Numbered from the stretch's first letter, positions 11,450 through 23,296 are shown. The stretch is 64,000 bases of DNA from Bondarzewia mesenterica (GCA_004802705.1 SGPL01000060.1:1-64000), one strand, 5' to 3'. Numbers and translations are program-made. Notes: generated by a model from the sequence alone, not told the origin.

Positions 11450-11760
11450 ATTCTATCCGCTCGATCTTCCGAGATGGAGGTCAGTGGAGCATATTCTAGG
11501 ATAGATGGCTGGCGTGCCTAGTGTTTCAGAAATATGATCATTGTCACTGTGTTCAACATAAGATGTATATCTTGCAAGATACAGAAAGTGAAATCTTGCA
11601 AGATCTTGCAAGATCTTGCTCAGAGCTGTTGGAAAAGTGCTATATATTGCAAGATTGTGCTACATCTAGTTAGATGTAGCTAGATTTTGGTAGATAGTGC
11701 TAGATTGACATATATCTGGCTATATACATGAAGATATGGCTAGATCTGAATTAATGAGCA
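11450..11760. repeat. AT-rich stretch with nested palindromes
   Basis: ATCTTGCAAGAT, a perfect 12-base palindrome, recurs with an 11-bp period at 11593-11620. CTACATCTAGTTAGATGTAG (11660-11679) has 9-base arms and a 2-base spacer. GAGCATATTCT occurs twice near 11450-11500. No coding potential is seen. It is probably a decayed transposon next to the intact TIR element. Confidence 0.6.
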
Positions 11761-11877
11761 TAATTGGGTCTGTAGAAAGGTATTTTTGTCCATATGGACT
11801 GTCATAGGGGTGCAGTGTTCAAGAAAAAAAATGAGTGACTGGAATGGCTATTACGTATACAATGATCGGTATCACTA

Positions 11878-12833
11878 GGGGAGCTCAAAGTTGGCGCTTA
11901 CGCTGTAAGCGACCGCCGCATACGAGTTCCGCTTATGAGCTCGGATGCGCCCGTGTGATCTTATGTAATGTCACACCCGGATGAGCGAGCATTAAGCAAG
12001 TTGAAGCCATTCTCCTCCTTGCTACTGAGCGCACTCAATGCGCGCTGTTACCACACCCCTTTATAATGCCTCGGAAAAGCCTTCATGAAAAATGGAAGCA
12101 TGACTACATCCACTTCATGGCCATCCGTGACATGTTTGCACTGCCCGACACCCTCGAAGCTTTGGCAGCTCAGTTTGACCTTGATGCCCGTTCTCTCCAG
12201 CAAATCCGTAATACCCGCTATCTAAATGGCCGCACTGCTGTTCTGAAGATGGGGAGCTTGAAGCTGGCATGGGAGTACCGCAAGAATCATGCTGATCATG
12301 GTCGTTTCGTCGAGATGTTGTGGGTTTCCCCGCACGTCTTTGATATTCTTCTTTATCTCATCCAGGACCATCCTATCTTCCAAAATAATTCCAACAATCC
12401 ACAGACCCCTGTCCAAACTCAGCTCGCAGTTACACTTTATCGTTTGGGCCGCTACGGCAATGCCGCATCTCTGGCAGACATTGCGCGCAACTGTGGTATT
12501 TCCGAAGGTTCGGTCGAGAACTTCACTCATAGGTGCTTTACAGCAATCGAAAGTCTCCATGCCGTTTTGACAGAATTGGGCTTGGCAATCCTGGTTGCCT
12601 TGCGTCTGCCGCCCATTACAGATTAAATATAAAAGGAGCCAAGAGACGTAGATGGTGGTGGTTGAAATCAAAGACGACGCGACGCGACGCGACACGACAC
12701 GGCGAGGAGTTGCGGAGCGCCGTGTGATGTTGTGACGGTGTTATGTCACGCGTCCATCACAGCTCCACTGGCTCGTAAGCGGGACTCGTATGCGGCGGTC
12801 GCTTACAGCGTAAGCGCCAACTTTGAGCTCCCC
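11878..12833 (+). mobile_element. Non-autonomous PIF/Harbinger-like DNA transposon with 63-bp TIRs
   Basis: The left end (11878-11940) and right end (12771-12833) are inverted copies of 63 bp with two mismatches, starting GGGGAGCTCAAAGTTGGCGC. Each TIR contains its own small inverted repeat (CGCTTAC...GTAAGCG). The flanks read CTA on the left and TAN on the right. A TA or CTAG-type target duplication is possible, but the N prevents a firm call. The element is 956 bp and holds only the first part of a transposase, so it would need a full-length relative to move. A GACGC microsatellite lies at about 12675. Confidence 0.85.
12066..12626 (+). pseudogene. Transposase N-terminal fragment (DDE_Tnp_4 / Harbinger family)
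   Basis: The 186-residue frame matches the N-terminal half of the widespread basidiomycete DDE_Tnp_4 transposase. It has a short N-terminal region, then MLWVSPHVFDILLYLIQDHP, QTPVQTQLAVTLYRLGRYGN, and the helix-turn-helix block ASLADIARNCGISEGSVENF followed by TAIESL. It stops soon after this, where the DDE nuclease domain should begin, so no catalytic Asp/Glu is present. The start ATG follows a TATAAT at about 12061. It may still bind the TIRs, because the DNA-binding part is intact. It lies wholly inside the inverted repeats. Confidence 0.8.
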
Positions 12834-13629
12834 TANTGNNNGCATCNTGANANNAGATGTGAATGAATGAGATCAGTTGGGGGACGACAGGCACAGATCT
12901 GGCAAGGTGTCCTTATTTGGAAACTGTCAGTCCGGCGCGCATTACCATTTCGGGCTTGCTGGAACAGATGCTGTCAAAATCAGCTTCCTCATTCTTTCTC
13001 GCTAGGCCATTTTGTTTTGCGGTCGTCGGCCTGCTGGCGTTCTTCGAAGATGCTTTTGCATCATCACCCCATCGCGCGTTTAACGCTGCTCGTCCTAGAT
13101 CTTAAACGTCCATGCGCAATCCATGCGAACGTTTGACCTAGGCTTTCGCGCTGGTAGCTATTCATGTCTATCCGACTCTGACATATATCCGCCGCTACAT
13201 ACTTAGCAGAATCCGTCACCGACCAGGACCGGGCTGGCAGATGCAGGGTATACACTCTACATGAATATCTCAACAATCTCGGGGCTGCTTCGTTTTATTT
13301 ATATAAATGTATCACCAGATCAATCAATCCAGCGCGTATATCATGGATCTCAATTGCACCAGCGTCTACTAACATTGGCCGCTCCAAGGCGTTCCACTGC
13401 AGGGACTCCCTCGCCACAAGGATGAACTGCACTGCGGCTGAATGGGGTTATGAAACCCTTCTTTTGGCGGTAAACGAAGCATCGCCTCAGGCATCTGCAC
13501 ACCGAGCGGCAAGAAGCCAACAGTGTTCCCAACATTGGCATATATATACGCCTGCCGGTTTACAATTGCCCTTTGTCTTGTGGCCCATCTGCTGATCGTT
13601 CCCCTCACGTTCTGAGAGGTTGAATCTCC
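12834..13629. other. Intergenic, with clustered N bases
   Basis: Several N bases at 12836-12854 sit just outside the right TIR. No supported gene follows before the GH5-like gene. The last part presumably contains its promoter. Confidence 0.4.
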
Positions 13630-15828
13630 ATGCGTTCATCTTTCTGGTTGAACGCTGCGCTGAATGTGTTGTTTGCTTATGCTGCGACGACCCCTTCACG
13701 AACTCGAAAAATTTCCCAGCGCTGGCATGATGAATTTATCTCTGCCGCTGATGGCCAGTTTAAGGTCAACGGGAGGTGCGTGTATCTTGACTCTCATCGG
13801 TGTTGCGCGGAACCTCGCCCATGCTCGTTGCAGCGATTTCAAGTTCATTGGAACGAATGCCTGCTGGCTGCCTTACTTGAACTCTGAAGACGATATCAAT
13901 AATGTCTTGGGCAACATGTCGGCAGCTGGTATCAGAGTCGTCAGAACTTGGGCTTTCAACGGTGCGTTTTGAAAAACCATTCCGATGTAACGAATACTTA
14001 TTGATCCTCAACCCACATAAGACGTCAATACTGTCCCCGTGAACGGCACTTGGTTGCAGCTCATTGTGAACGGCACGACATCGATCAACAACGGTACTAA
14101 TGGTCTTCAGCGTCTCGATAAATTTGTCAGCATGGCCCAGTCGCACGGGATTTATGTTTTGTTTTCATTAACGAACAACTGGAACCCTGCGGATACAGGC
14201 AGCTCCAGCTTGCCACGCAACTTCTTGTCCAACGCATACGGCAAGCTGTCTTCTCTGCGTAATGCTTTGCCATAGGCCCATATTGATGTTGACCCTTGTG
14301 TCGAACAGGCGGCATGGATGCTTACGTCCGGGAGTTCGGCGTATATAAGAAGCACGACGAGTTTTACACGAACGATACGATCATCGTTATCTTCAAGAAC
14401 TACACGAAGCAGGTAGTTTCCCGCTTCATCGACTGCCCTGCTGTGCTTGGCTGGGAACTTGCCAATGACCCGCGAGGCAACTCGTCCATCCCCGCGAGCG
14501 AGTCATGTAACACGCTTACCATCACGAAATGGCACGCCGACGTATCGCAGTTCATTCGCTCAATAGACTCTAATCACCTGGTGTGTTCTGGGTAAGCCTT
14601 GTTTTCCAATGCCCTAATCAGTTTTTTCTCATGATGGCCTCGTGCAGGAACCACGGCTTCCAGTGCCCCTCCTGTCCCAAACTCTTCCTTCTCAACCCCC
14701 CTGCTCCAAGGCCCTCTGCGGCTGCGGGTGCCTCAGGCGCTCGTCGTCGCTCTGTCAGCGGCGTCATGACCAAGGCCCGCCTCATGCGAGATATTGCCGA
14801 CAAGCGTCGCAGGGTCAGTACTGCCTCTACTGAAGTTAGGGATGGCTTCAAAATCCGTGGACGCTGGGTCGCATCCGGTAAGCGTTTTCCACTCTTGTTC
14901 CGAAATTACCCTCTTGACAGGAATTCCTTTTTAAAACTTTGATCTTATCAAGGCAAGTCAAAAAGACAGGACAACGGAGTCGGCTCGGCATTCGATGGTT
15001 CACAGGGTGTTGACAGCCAGGATATCCTTAACATCCCGGACATTGGGTTCGGTTCGTTCCAGCTCTTCCCCGATCAAAACAGCTACGGCACCTTGGGACA
15101 AGCATCCGACGCCTTTCAGAGCACGAGCATCGATTTCGATGCAACTGTGCAGCAGGGTATCGATTGGATCCAGAGCCAAGTTTCTGTCGCTCAGGCGTGA
15201 GCGATCCAGATTTTAGTCTTCTCTTCCCTGTAATGATGGGATGCTGATTCAAAGGTTGTTGTGTAGCGTCGACAAACCCCTTGCGCTGGCAGGTTTCGGT
15301 CTCGTCACGCAATTCAACGCACCATTATTTGTTCCTTTCAACAGCACGCTGCCCAGCATCGCGACAGCTCCCAACGAGGGTGAGTTTGTGACATGTATCA
15401 CTGTTTGTGACAAGAGGGGTTCCATTTTTCACGGCATCTTCTTTCGCAGGCAGCGAAAATAGCATGCCCAACGTGACGGATCAGCAGCGCGATTCTGCCT
15501 ACCAGCAATGGCTCCAAGCTGGTATCCAAGCCGGCGTCCAGGGCATGATACAGTATCAATGGACCTCCAATAACCTGACTACTCAGAACGGGACATTCAT
15601 TCCGGTTAGCATCATACCTGTGCAGAACACGGGCGACTCCACTGGGACGATCGGGCAGTCGCCCAATGATGGGTATGGCACAGAAGGGTACGCTATTTCA
15701 ACGCCCCAGCGTTTTTGGCGATGGCGGACCTAACGGTTTGTGGAAACAGAGTTGATAAGAAAAACGTGCTAGCGATACTTGCGAACGCGGCCCAGCAACT
15801 CATCGCTCGGCGTGTCATAAATCCCTAG
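13630..15828 (+). CDS. Secreted GH5 mannanase-like protein with altered active site
   Basis: Nine exons: 13630-13775, 13834-13961, 14022-14240, 14309-14592, 14648-14877, 14953-15196, 15267-15379, 15450-15687 and 15750-15828. A signal peptide (MRSSFWLNAALNVLFAYA) leads into a GH5 fold resembling endo-1,4-beta-mannanases: FKFIGTNACWLPYL, GIRVVRTWAFN, HGIYVLFSLTNNW, GGMDAYVREFG, WELANDPRG and FIRSIDSNHLVCSG. The acid/base Glu of the usual NEP motif is Asp (NDP). The usual nucleophile context EFG reads LAGFG. A basic insert (RRRSVSGVMTKARLMRDIAD) lies between the two. Some polypore homologues that I recall also have NDPR, so this may be a distinct, possibly non-hydrolytic branch. The intron after 14240 has a GC donor. 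The ending (VDKKNVLAILANAAQQL...) requires the last intron at 15688-15749. Confidence 0.8.
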
Positions 15829-16762
15829 GCGTTCTTTCGCGTCTCCTTGATTATCTGGATGGACACCTTCGAATAAATTCATGGATCCTCTTGGCATCAC
15901 TACTCATGACGTTGGCATTCTATCGTATGAATCCCTTCAGTCTTATTCAGTTAAAAGTAAGCACGGATTAAGTCGTCCGCATTTTATTTCTGACGACAAG
16001 AATATTACCTTGTACAGTGGCGAAATTGGCCGCGGACAAAAACATTTTTAGACCCCCTCATATTTTGGCTGGTCCGTGCTGGCCTGGCCCAAATTAAGCT
16101 CACAAATGTGTACATCTGAACATGTTTCTGGGCGGGCTTCATTCAACAGATTATCAATAACGACTTTATTGATGCTGCCCGCTAATGCACTCCTCTTCAA
16201 AAAATTATGCCGCCGTCGCCGTGTCGTGCCCTTGCACTATTGTAAACCGAATGACTTTGGCCATCTCTCACTTTACACGACGTCCTTAGAGCATCACATT
16301 GCGTGTCTACTTGTGCACGATGTGCTACCTAAATATGTGGATGAGCCTCAAATTGTTCGATTGAACGCGACACCGCAAGCAAGGTTGCTGCCGACGCAGT
16401 CGGCCACTCCCTAGTGTAGATCATGGTCAAAACCTGCCGGCACCATAGTCCATATGTGCGGCTGGCACGAGCCTCATCGAACGCGAGAGATATGCTCAGG
16501 CGACGTGATGCATAGTCTTGCATAGTGGGATCAGTGGAAAGTCTATTACGCGTTAATCTCGTTCAGTCTGGGCAAGCAACTGTCTGGACTCTTCTGCCTC
16601 GACAAAGCCCAGACGCAGCTGGATTTTACTTACATGTGTCTTCATGCAGAACCTAACTTGTATACGACGCACATTTTACCCTGCGCATGAGGGCACATCC
16701 CTTTCAATGCCCAGAAAAAAAGAAATGCTTTATTCGGCTGAGTCGAACAGGGAAAGAGAAAA
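15829..16762. other. Intergenic stretch, no gene seen
   Basis: This lies between the ends of the GH5-like gene and COX13, which face each other. Open frames lack family features. 3' untranslated regions are likely. Confidence 0.4.
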
Positions 16763-17372
16763 TCAAGCCTTGCTCATGTCCTTGTTCACCTGATAAGACG
16801 AAGGATTCAACTTCGATGCGATTTTCGCCAACATGTGGGGGTGAACCTACATGAGGGTTGAAAAAGAGGGAGTTTGGACCCCACGGGAAAGGCTTGGTAC
16901 GCCTGTTGAGATACTCGTATGCGGGCAGCTCTGGCAATTCACCACCATGCTCTGCTTTCACGTGCTCCTCGTGCTCCGCATGCTCCGCCTCGACATTGCG
17001 GACCCAGGCAAGGACGGCGAGCGCTGTTCAGGAAAAGTCATGACGATGACTCGAAATAGGGACAAGACGGTCAACGCACCGGTGGGGAAGCAGACGAAGA
17101 AGCTGGTGACCGAAATATCAATGGAGAGTGTTCGCTTATCATACATCTGACGACGCACCTAATCTTCCTCCACAACTGGGCAGTCTCTGAAGAAAGTGAT
17201 GTCACGACAAAGGCATGATAGATGCAGTATGCAACAAACCAGCAGCGTGATGCTTAACGGCGTTACGCTTGGCGACCCACTCTGAGGAGGGGGCATCCAC
17301 AACAAGGGAATATGAACGGGACTTTGAGACCGTGCGCGCAACGGCGCGAGCGTTACGAGCGAGAAGGGACAT
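16763..17372 (-). CDS. COX13: Cytochrome c oxidase subunit VIa (COX6A)
   Basis: This is a small nuclear-encoded subunit of mitochondrial complex IV. Exons (minus): 17372-17240, 17186-17159, 17102-17080, 17023-16851 and 16789-16763, together 384 bases, 127 residues plus stop. The basic leader (MSLLARNARAVARTVSKSRS) is a mitochondrial presequence. Then come WVAKRNAVKHHAAETAQLWR, a membrane segment (ISFFVCFPTALAVLAWV) and the family signature EYLNRRTKPFPWGPNSLFFN followed by PHVNKDMSKA. All four introns are needed to restore the frame, and two exons are only 28 and 23 bases long. The gene is divergent from RPN2, with only about 165 bp between the two start codons, so they may share a promoter. 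Confidence 0.92.
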
Positions 17373-17536
17373 TTGACGAAAGTATAAACAGGGATTTTGT
17401 TGCGGGAGACAACGGAAGTAGGATTGCTCGCGGCGAAATTTGAGCGCCGCTCAAAAGCGTCGGGCCAGCCACTGCGTCGAGAACTTGGCGTGAAGGTGAC
17501 GCGTCGAGTACGCATTTCTACTTCACCTTCGTCCAA

Positions 17537-20500
17537 ATGGTTGCTCAACCACAGTCCTCTGCTGCTGGCGTTCTCGCGCTTCTCTCTGAACCGGAGCCTC
17601 TGCTCAAACAGCACGCTCTCAAAGCTTTAATTTCCCTTGTTCCCCAGTTCTGGGCCGAAATCTCAGAACACATTGCGCTTATGTGCGTGTACTTGTATAT
17701 AGGTTCAGTCACTTGCGCTTACTGAATACCTTGCGTGCAGAGAATCACTCTATGAGAACGTTGATCTACCCATAGAAGCGAGGCACTCCGCCGCGTTGCT
17801 CGCCAGCAAGGTTTATTACTACCTGGAGGAATACGACGAATCACTTTCTTTTGCTCTTGGAGCGGGAAGCGCGTTTGAGAAGGAGAGCCGTACACCGGGG
17901 GATGAGGAGTATGTGGAGACCATCATCTGTGAGTACACCTTTCCAGTATATGATTTCCTGTGCTAAAGCATGTCATGTATTAGCCAAGGCTATCGACCGT
18001 TATATTGAAGCGCGGTCAGAAGAACAGTCTGGTTCAGAAGGAAAGATNGACCCACGATTGCAGGACATAATAGAGGGCATCTTCCGNCGCTGTATTGAAG
18101 AAGGAGAGTATAAGCAGGTAAGCATGTCCTTTCCACACCCTCACACGCGTCTCATGCTTGCCACAGGCCATAGGCATCGCTCTGGAGTCTCGACGGCTGG
18201 ACATCATCAAACAAATATATTATCGGACGCACGATACAGGACTNCTTTCCTATGCAATGGAAGCGGTTCTAAACACCAACTTCTCGCTTTCATACCACGA
18301 TCAAGTTCTCAACTTTCTCTATCCACTCTTTCCTCCCCCTACTACCGACTCCAAATCACCTCACATCTACTCTCTGACGCGTCTTCTCGTAACGTTGAGC
18401 AGCCGGAGTCTGACTGTGTCTCTACTCACCTCTCTGGTACCCAAAGAGAGAATCTTGGCTTACCAGCTTGCNTTCGATCTGGTCGAAGGAGGTGCACAGG
18501 ATTTCTTGGAAAGCGTGCGCAACGATTTACCCGAGGGTGACGACGTGAGTTACATCCGTTCCTTGTGTTTGNCTTACNNATTGTTGACTTAATTTCCCAG
18601 GAAACAAAGGAGACATTCGATACTTTNCGCAAAATTCTTAGCGGTCATGAGTCTGTCAGATTGTACCTCGAGTTCCTCAGGCGCAACAACAAGACCGATT
18701 TGCTCCTCCTGAAACACACCAAGGTAATCTGNTTTGCAAACTCGTCTGTGCCTCTTGTTCACAATCATGAANCTTAAGGATTCGCTGGAACCCCGCTCTT
18801 CAGTCTATCACTCCGCCCTTACTTTCCAGAANGCATTCATGCATGCCGGTACAACCTCTGATATATTCCTGCGGGAGAACCTTGAGTGGTTGGGTTACGC
18901 CTCCAATTGGTCTAAATTTACTGCGACAGCAGCGCTCGGTGTTATTCACAAGGGCAATTTCGAGCAGGGAATGATTATCCTAGGCCCTTACTTGCCCAAT
19001 GAGAACGGCGGTGAGAGTGCGCTCGCAGGCGCTGCTTACTCGGAAGGTGGCGCGCTGTATGCGCTTGGGCTGATCAANGCGGGCGTAGGCAGTGGCCACA
19101 ATGTCGAAATNTACCTCCGGGACATGCTCAAGGCTGCTCAAGGTGAGGTTGTTCAGCATGGTGCGGCACTTGGACTCGGTGTGGCTGGTATGGGAGGGCA
19201 CAATGCAGAGGCGTACGACGACCTGAAGCAGACATTGTTTACGGATTCAGCGGTTGCAGGAGAAGCGGCTGGATACGCAATNGGTTTGGTGATGCTGGGA
19301 ACTGCGGATGCGTCGTGTGCGAATGAAATGCTGATGTATGCGAGGGAGACACAACACGAGAAGATCATTCGCGGTCTCGCAGTTGGATTGGCGTTTTTGT
19401 TTTACGGCCGGCAAGAAGAAGCTGACGAGATGGTGCAGCAGTTGTTGAGTGAGAAGGTTCGTTTCCNCGTAAATGTAAAGGGAGNTTCAGGCTGATCTGA
19501 ATCTTAGGANCCTATCCTACGCTATGGCGGCGTCTACACCCTCGCCTTGGCGTATGCTGGTACCGCAAATAACGATGCCGTACGGAGACTCCTTCACATC
19601 GCGGTNTCCGACACGTCTGATGACGTCCGTCGTGCNGCCGTCACATCTCTTGCATTCCTTCTCTTCAAGAATCCTAGCCATGTTCCACGAATTGTCCAGC
19701 TCCTCAGCGAAAGCTACAATCCCCACGTCCGATGCGGTGCTACCCTTGCTCTTGGTATTGCCTGNGCAGGCACTGGGCTACANGATGCCGTCGAGATCTT
19801 GGAGCCGATGACCAGGGACAGTGTAGACTTTGTTCGTCAAGGTGCATTCATCGCGCTTGGCATGATTCTCGTACAGCAGTCCGAANCATCTTCACCCTCG
19901 ATGGCTTCGACGCGCGCGCTTTATGCTAAAATCATTGCCGACAAGCACGAGGATCCAATGGCACGATTTGGTGCTGTCCTCGGACAAAGTTTCATTGATG
20001 CTGGTGGGCGGAACACCACGATCAGTTTGCAGAGCCGTGCGGGTACAAAGAAAACGAGTGCGATTGTTGGAATGGTGCTTTTCTGCCAATTCTGGTATTG
20101 GTANCCGCTTGCGCATTGTGCTTGCTTGGCATTCGAGCCGACAGGAATTATCGGCCTGGACGAGCATCTCAAGGTAATGCTATGTTCAATCAGTCTTGGC
20201 CTGCCGCGCTGAATAATGTCTTGTTAGATCCCTAAATTCGAATTCATATCAAATGCTAGACCTAGTTTGTTTGCGTATCCTGCGTCGGTGAAGCCCACGA
20301 AGAAGGAGGTAGCTGCCAAAGTTGCAACTGTCGTTTTGTCGACAACTGCTAAGGTCAAGGCGCGCGAAAGGAAAAAGGCTGCTGCTGAGGGAGAGGCTAT
20401 GGACACGGTGAGAGAAAACGATGGGTGTCAATGAATCTCGTTTATGTTGACTAACCTACTCCTATTAGGATGAAAAGGTTGAAGTGAAGAGGGATGGTGA

Positions 20501-21086
20501 CATCGAGATGAAAGCCGATGAACCATCCCCCACTCAGCACGGGGATGTCTCTCCCATTAGCGGATCGCTATCGAACCTTGCCGATGGTCAGCAACCAGAG
20601 GGCAAGCCCTCGTCAAAGCGCAAAGAGCCAACCTCTGAGAGCCTCAGTAACTTCTCGCGCGTAACACCAGCTCAGTTCGCGCATATTGTCATCCCTCCCA
20701 ACAGCCGATATCAGCCCGTGCGTCCTGTATCGACAAGACCTCCATCAAGTGGAAAGAACGGCAAGGCTGCGCTGTCTGCTGGCAAGGCATCCTCTTCTGC
20801 GCTACCATCGGAGAAGTTTGCTGGTGGCGGGGGTATTCTGATGCTCATTGATCAGAGGCCAGACGAAGCGGCTGAGTTTATTGAGTTCCTCCATCCAATC
20901 ATTGTCTCCGGCGATGCTTTGGAGCGCGGCTACGACTCTGTAGAGCAGTGGTCGATTGCTTTGGACCCGAACGAGCCAGAGGCTGCCCCACCACAACCTT
21001 TTGAGGTACGTTTCTTTATTTGTGACTATCGATGTGGGTGCTGATTTTTTCGTCGTCATCAGTATCCATTTGATAACGATACTTAA
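17537..21086 (+). CDS. RPN2: 26S proteasome regulatory subunit RPN2 (PSMD1)
   Basis: RPN2 is the largest non-ATPase subunit of the 19S proteasome base and a scaffold for RPN10/RPN13. The start [20 protein letters not shown] matches the family. The central region holds the helical proteasome/cyclosome repeats ([36 protein letters not shown]-x-[45 protein letters not shown]). Then come [20 protein letters not shown], a Lys-rich stretch, and the C-terminus FEYPFDNDT after a last intron (stop at 21086). Introns are numerous. About 20 isolated N bases occur between 18048 and 20104; nearly all exonic ones fall in third codon positions, so the protein is largely unaffected. The frame is otherwise intact. 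Confidence 0.93.
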
Positions 21087-21418
21087 TGTAACTTAGTAAT
21101 TTGTACGCATAATGGTCTCAGTGAACAAATTTGCATCTTCTATAGCTCTCTTTCATCTTGTTCTTTTCCCCTGATATTCGATGTTTGTGTCGTCGCGAGG
21201 CTAAGCTTACATACTCTTATGTTGATCAAAGCGAAGACGAACAGAGGCGAGGACAATTGACAATACAGAGATCGAATGGCTGAGTGTGACTGCATGTGAC
21301 AGGTGTGGCGTAGATCTGTGAGAACTAAACGACGCGTTTTCCTTTTCTTTGAGGCTACCTACTTGTTTCTCCCTCTCATCCTTTCCTTCTTCCACAAATT
21401 TTGCTCACTTGCTAAATA

Positions 21419-23296
21419 ATGGATCGCTCCAGTGCGAATCGTAGAGAGCGTAAGAGTAATCATGTCGTCCTGAAGCATGCGTATACTAACGCGTTCTCGT
21501 GTAGAATATAAGAACAAGGCCCTCAAGCAGGATGATCTGAGACGCCGTCGGGAGGAGCAGCAGGTTGAGATCAGGAGACAGAAGCGAGAGGAGAACATTG
21601 CCAAGAGGCGAAACTTTGCCCCATCTGTGGGAGTTGATTCCGATGAGGAGACGGCGTCCAGTAGCTGGGATCCTCCCGTGCGTCAATTCAACTCAGTCTC
21701 TGCTGATCTGTGTCTTTGATTGCTAAATTTTTTTCCCGTAGCTTGCCGAGGAGATGATCAGTGGTGTCTTCTCGGACGACCTTGAGCGTCAGCTTGACGC
21801 GACCACCAAGTTCCGCAAGCTGCTCTCGAAAGAGAAGAATCCTCCCATCGAAAAAAGTGATTGAATGTGGTGTTGTCCCTCGTTTTGTTGAGTTCCTCCG
21901 TGGCGGACAATCCATGCTTCAAGTGAGTCCCGAATGCTTATTATTATTTTAATGGATATACTAATACTTTGACGCCTAGTTCGAAGCTGCTTGGGCCTTG
22001 ACTAACATCGCGTCGGGTACCCAAGAGCACACCCAGGTCGTTATCAGAGCTGAAGCCGTCCCTGAGTTCATCAACTTGCTTTCTTCGCCAGTCCTCGATG
22101 TTCGCGAGCAGGCTGTGTGGGCTTTGGGTAACATAGCCGGTGACAGCCCGACGTGCAGAGATTACGTCCTTCAGCAGGGTGCTCTCAGGCCCCTACTCAC
22201 GCTGCTGAGTGAGAACCACAAAATCAGCATGCTCAGAAATGCCACTTGGACGTTGAGCAATTTCTGCCGTGGCAAATCGCCTCAGCCTGATTGGGAGTTG
22301 GTACGTTAAGGAATTGAGATATTCAGATAGATATTAAATTTCTAACATATCGGTAGATTGCGCCTGCGCTCAACGTTTTGACCAAGTTGATCTACTCCGT
22401 TGACGACGAGATTCTGATTGACGCATGCTGGGCCATTTCCTATCTCTCCGATGGCTCCAACGACAAAATACAGGCTGTCATCGAATCTGGTGTTTGCAGG
22501 CGTCTCGTTGATCTCCTCATGCATCCTTCGACTTCCGTCCAAACTCCTGCTCTTCGTTCGGTAGGCAACATCGTCACCGGTGACGACTTGCAAACTCAGG
22601 TCGTCATTGCATCCGGTGCTCTACCCGCTCTCCTCTCTCTCCTCTCCTCGCCCAAGGACGGTATCAGAAAGGAGGCCTGCTGGACAATCTCCAACATCAC
22701 TGCCGGCTCTCCTCCTCAGATTCAGGCCGTCATTGAGGCTAACATTATCCCTCCCTTGATCAACATCCTCCAGAACGCCGACTTCAAGACACGCAAGGAG
22801 GCATGTTGGGCGATTTCTAATGCGACGTCGGGTGGTCTTCAGGAGCCCTCGCAAATTCGTTACCTTGTCTCACAAGGTTGCATCAAGCCCCTATGCGATC
22901 TACTCACGATGATGGACAATAAGATCATTCAAGTTGCACTTGATGGTCTCGACAATATCCTGAAAGTCGGCGAGATGGACAAGCAAGCCGCGGGCCCTGG
23001 CACGATCAACAAGTATGCGCAATATGTCGAAGAAGCTGGTGGAATGGTTACCATCCACAATCTTCAGCAGCACGACAACATCGACATCTATAAGAAGGCA
23101 TTCAATATCATGGACAAGTACTTCCCCGATGAAGAGGAGATGGATGCGGCCATTGCTCCTGCTACTGTCGACGCCAGTGGTGCCTTCTCAGTAAGTCCCA
23201 CTGACATCCTGAACCATGTGTATGCCTGATCATGCTTCGCAGTTCAACACCAGCGAAGGAGCACCTCCGCCCGGTGGTTTCAGCTTCGGCCAGTGA
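21419..23296 (+). CDS. SRP1: Importin subunit alpha (karyopherin alpha)
   Basis: Importin alpha binds classical nuclear localisation signals and hands cargo to importin beta. Exon 1 is short (21419-21449, [10 protein letters not shown]). Exon 2 carries the basic importin-beta-binding segment ([20 protein letters not shown]). Armadillo repeats follow with repeated W...N motifs ([66 protein letters not shown]). The C-terminus is acidic (DEEEMD) and ends with GFSFGQ. One flaw: a run of six A at 21851-21856 shifts the frame (PPIEK followed by SD-stop), while five A would give the conserved [19 protein letters not shown]. In an essential gene this suggests a sequencing error. Confidence 0.93.
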
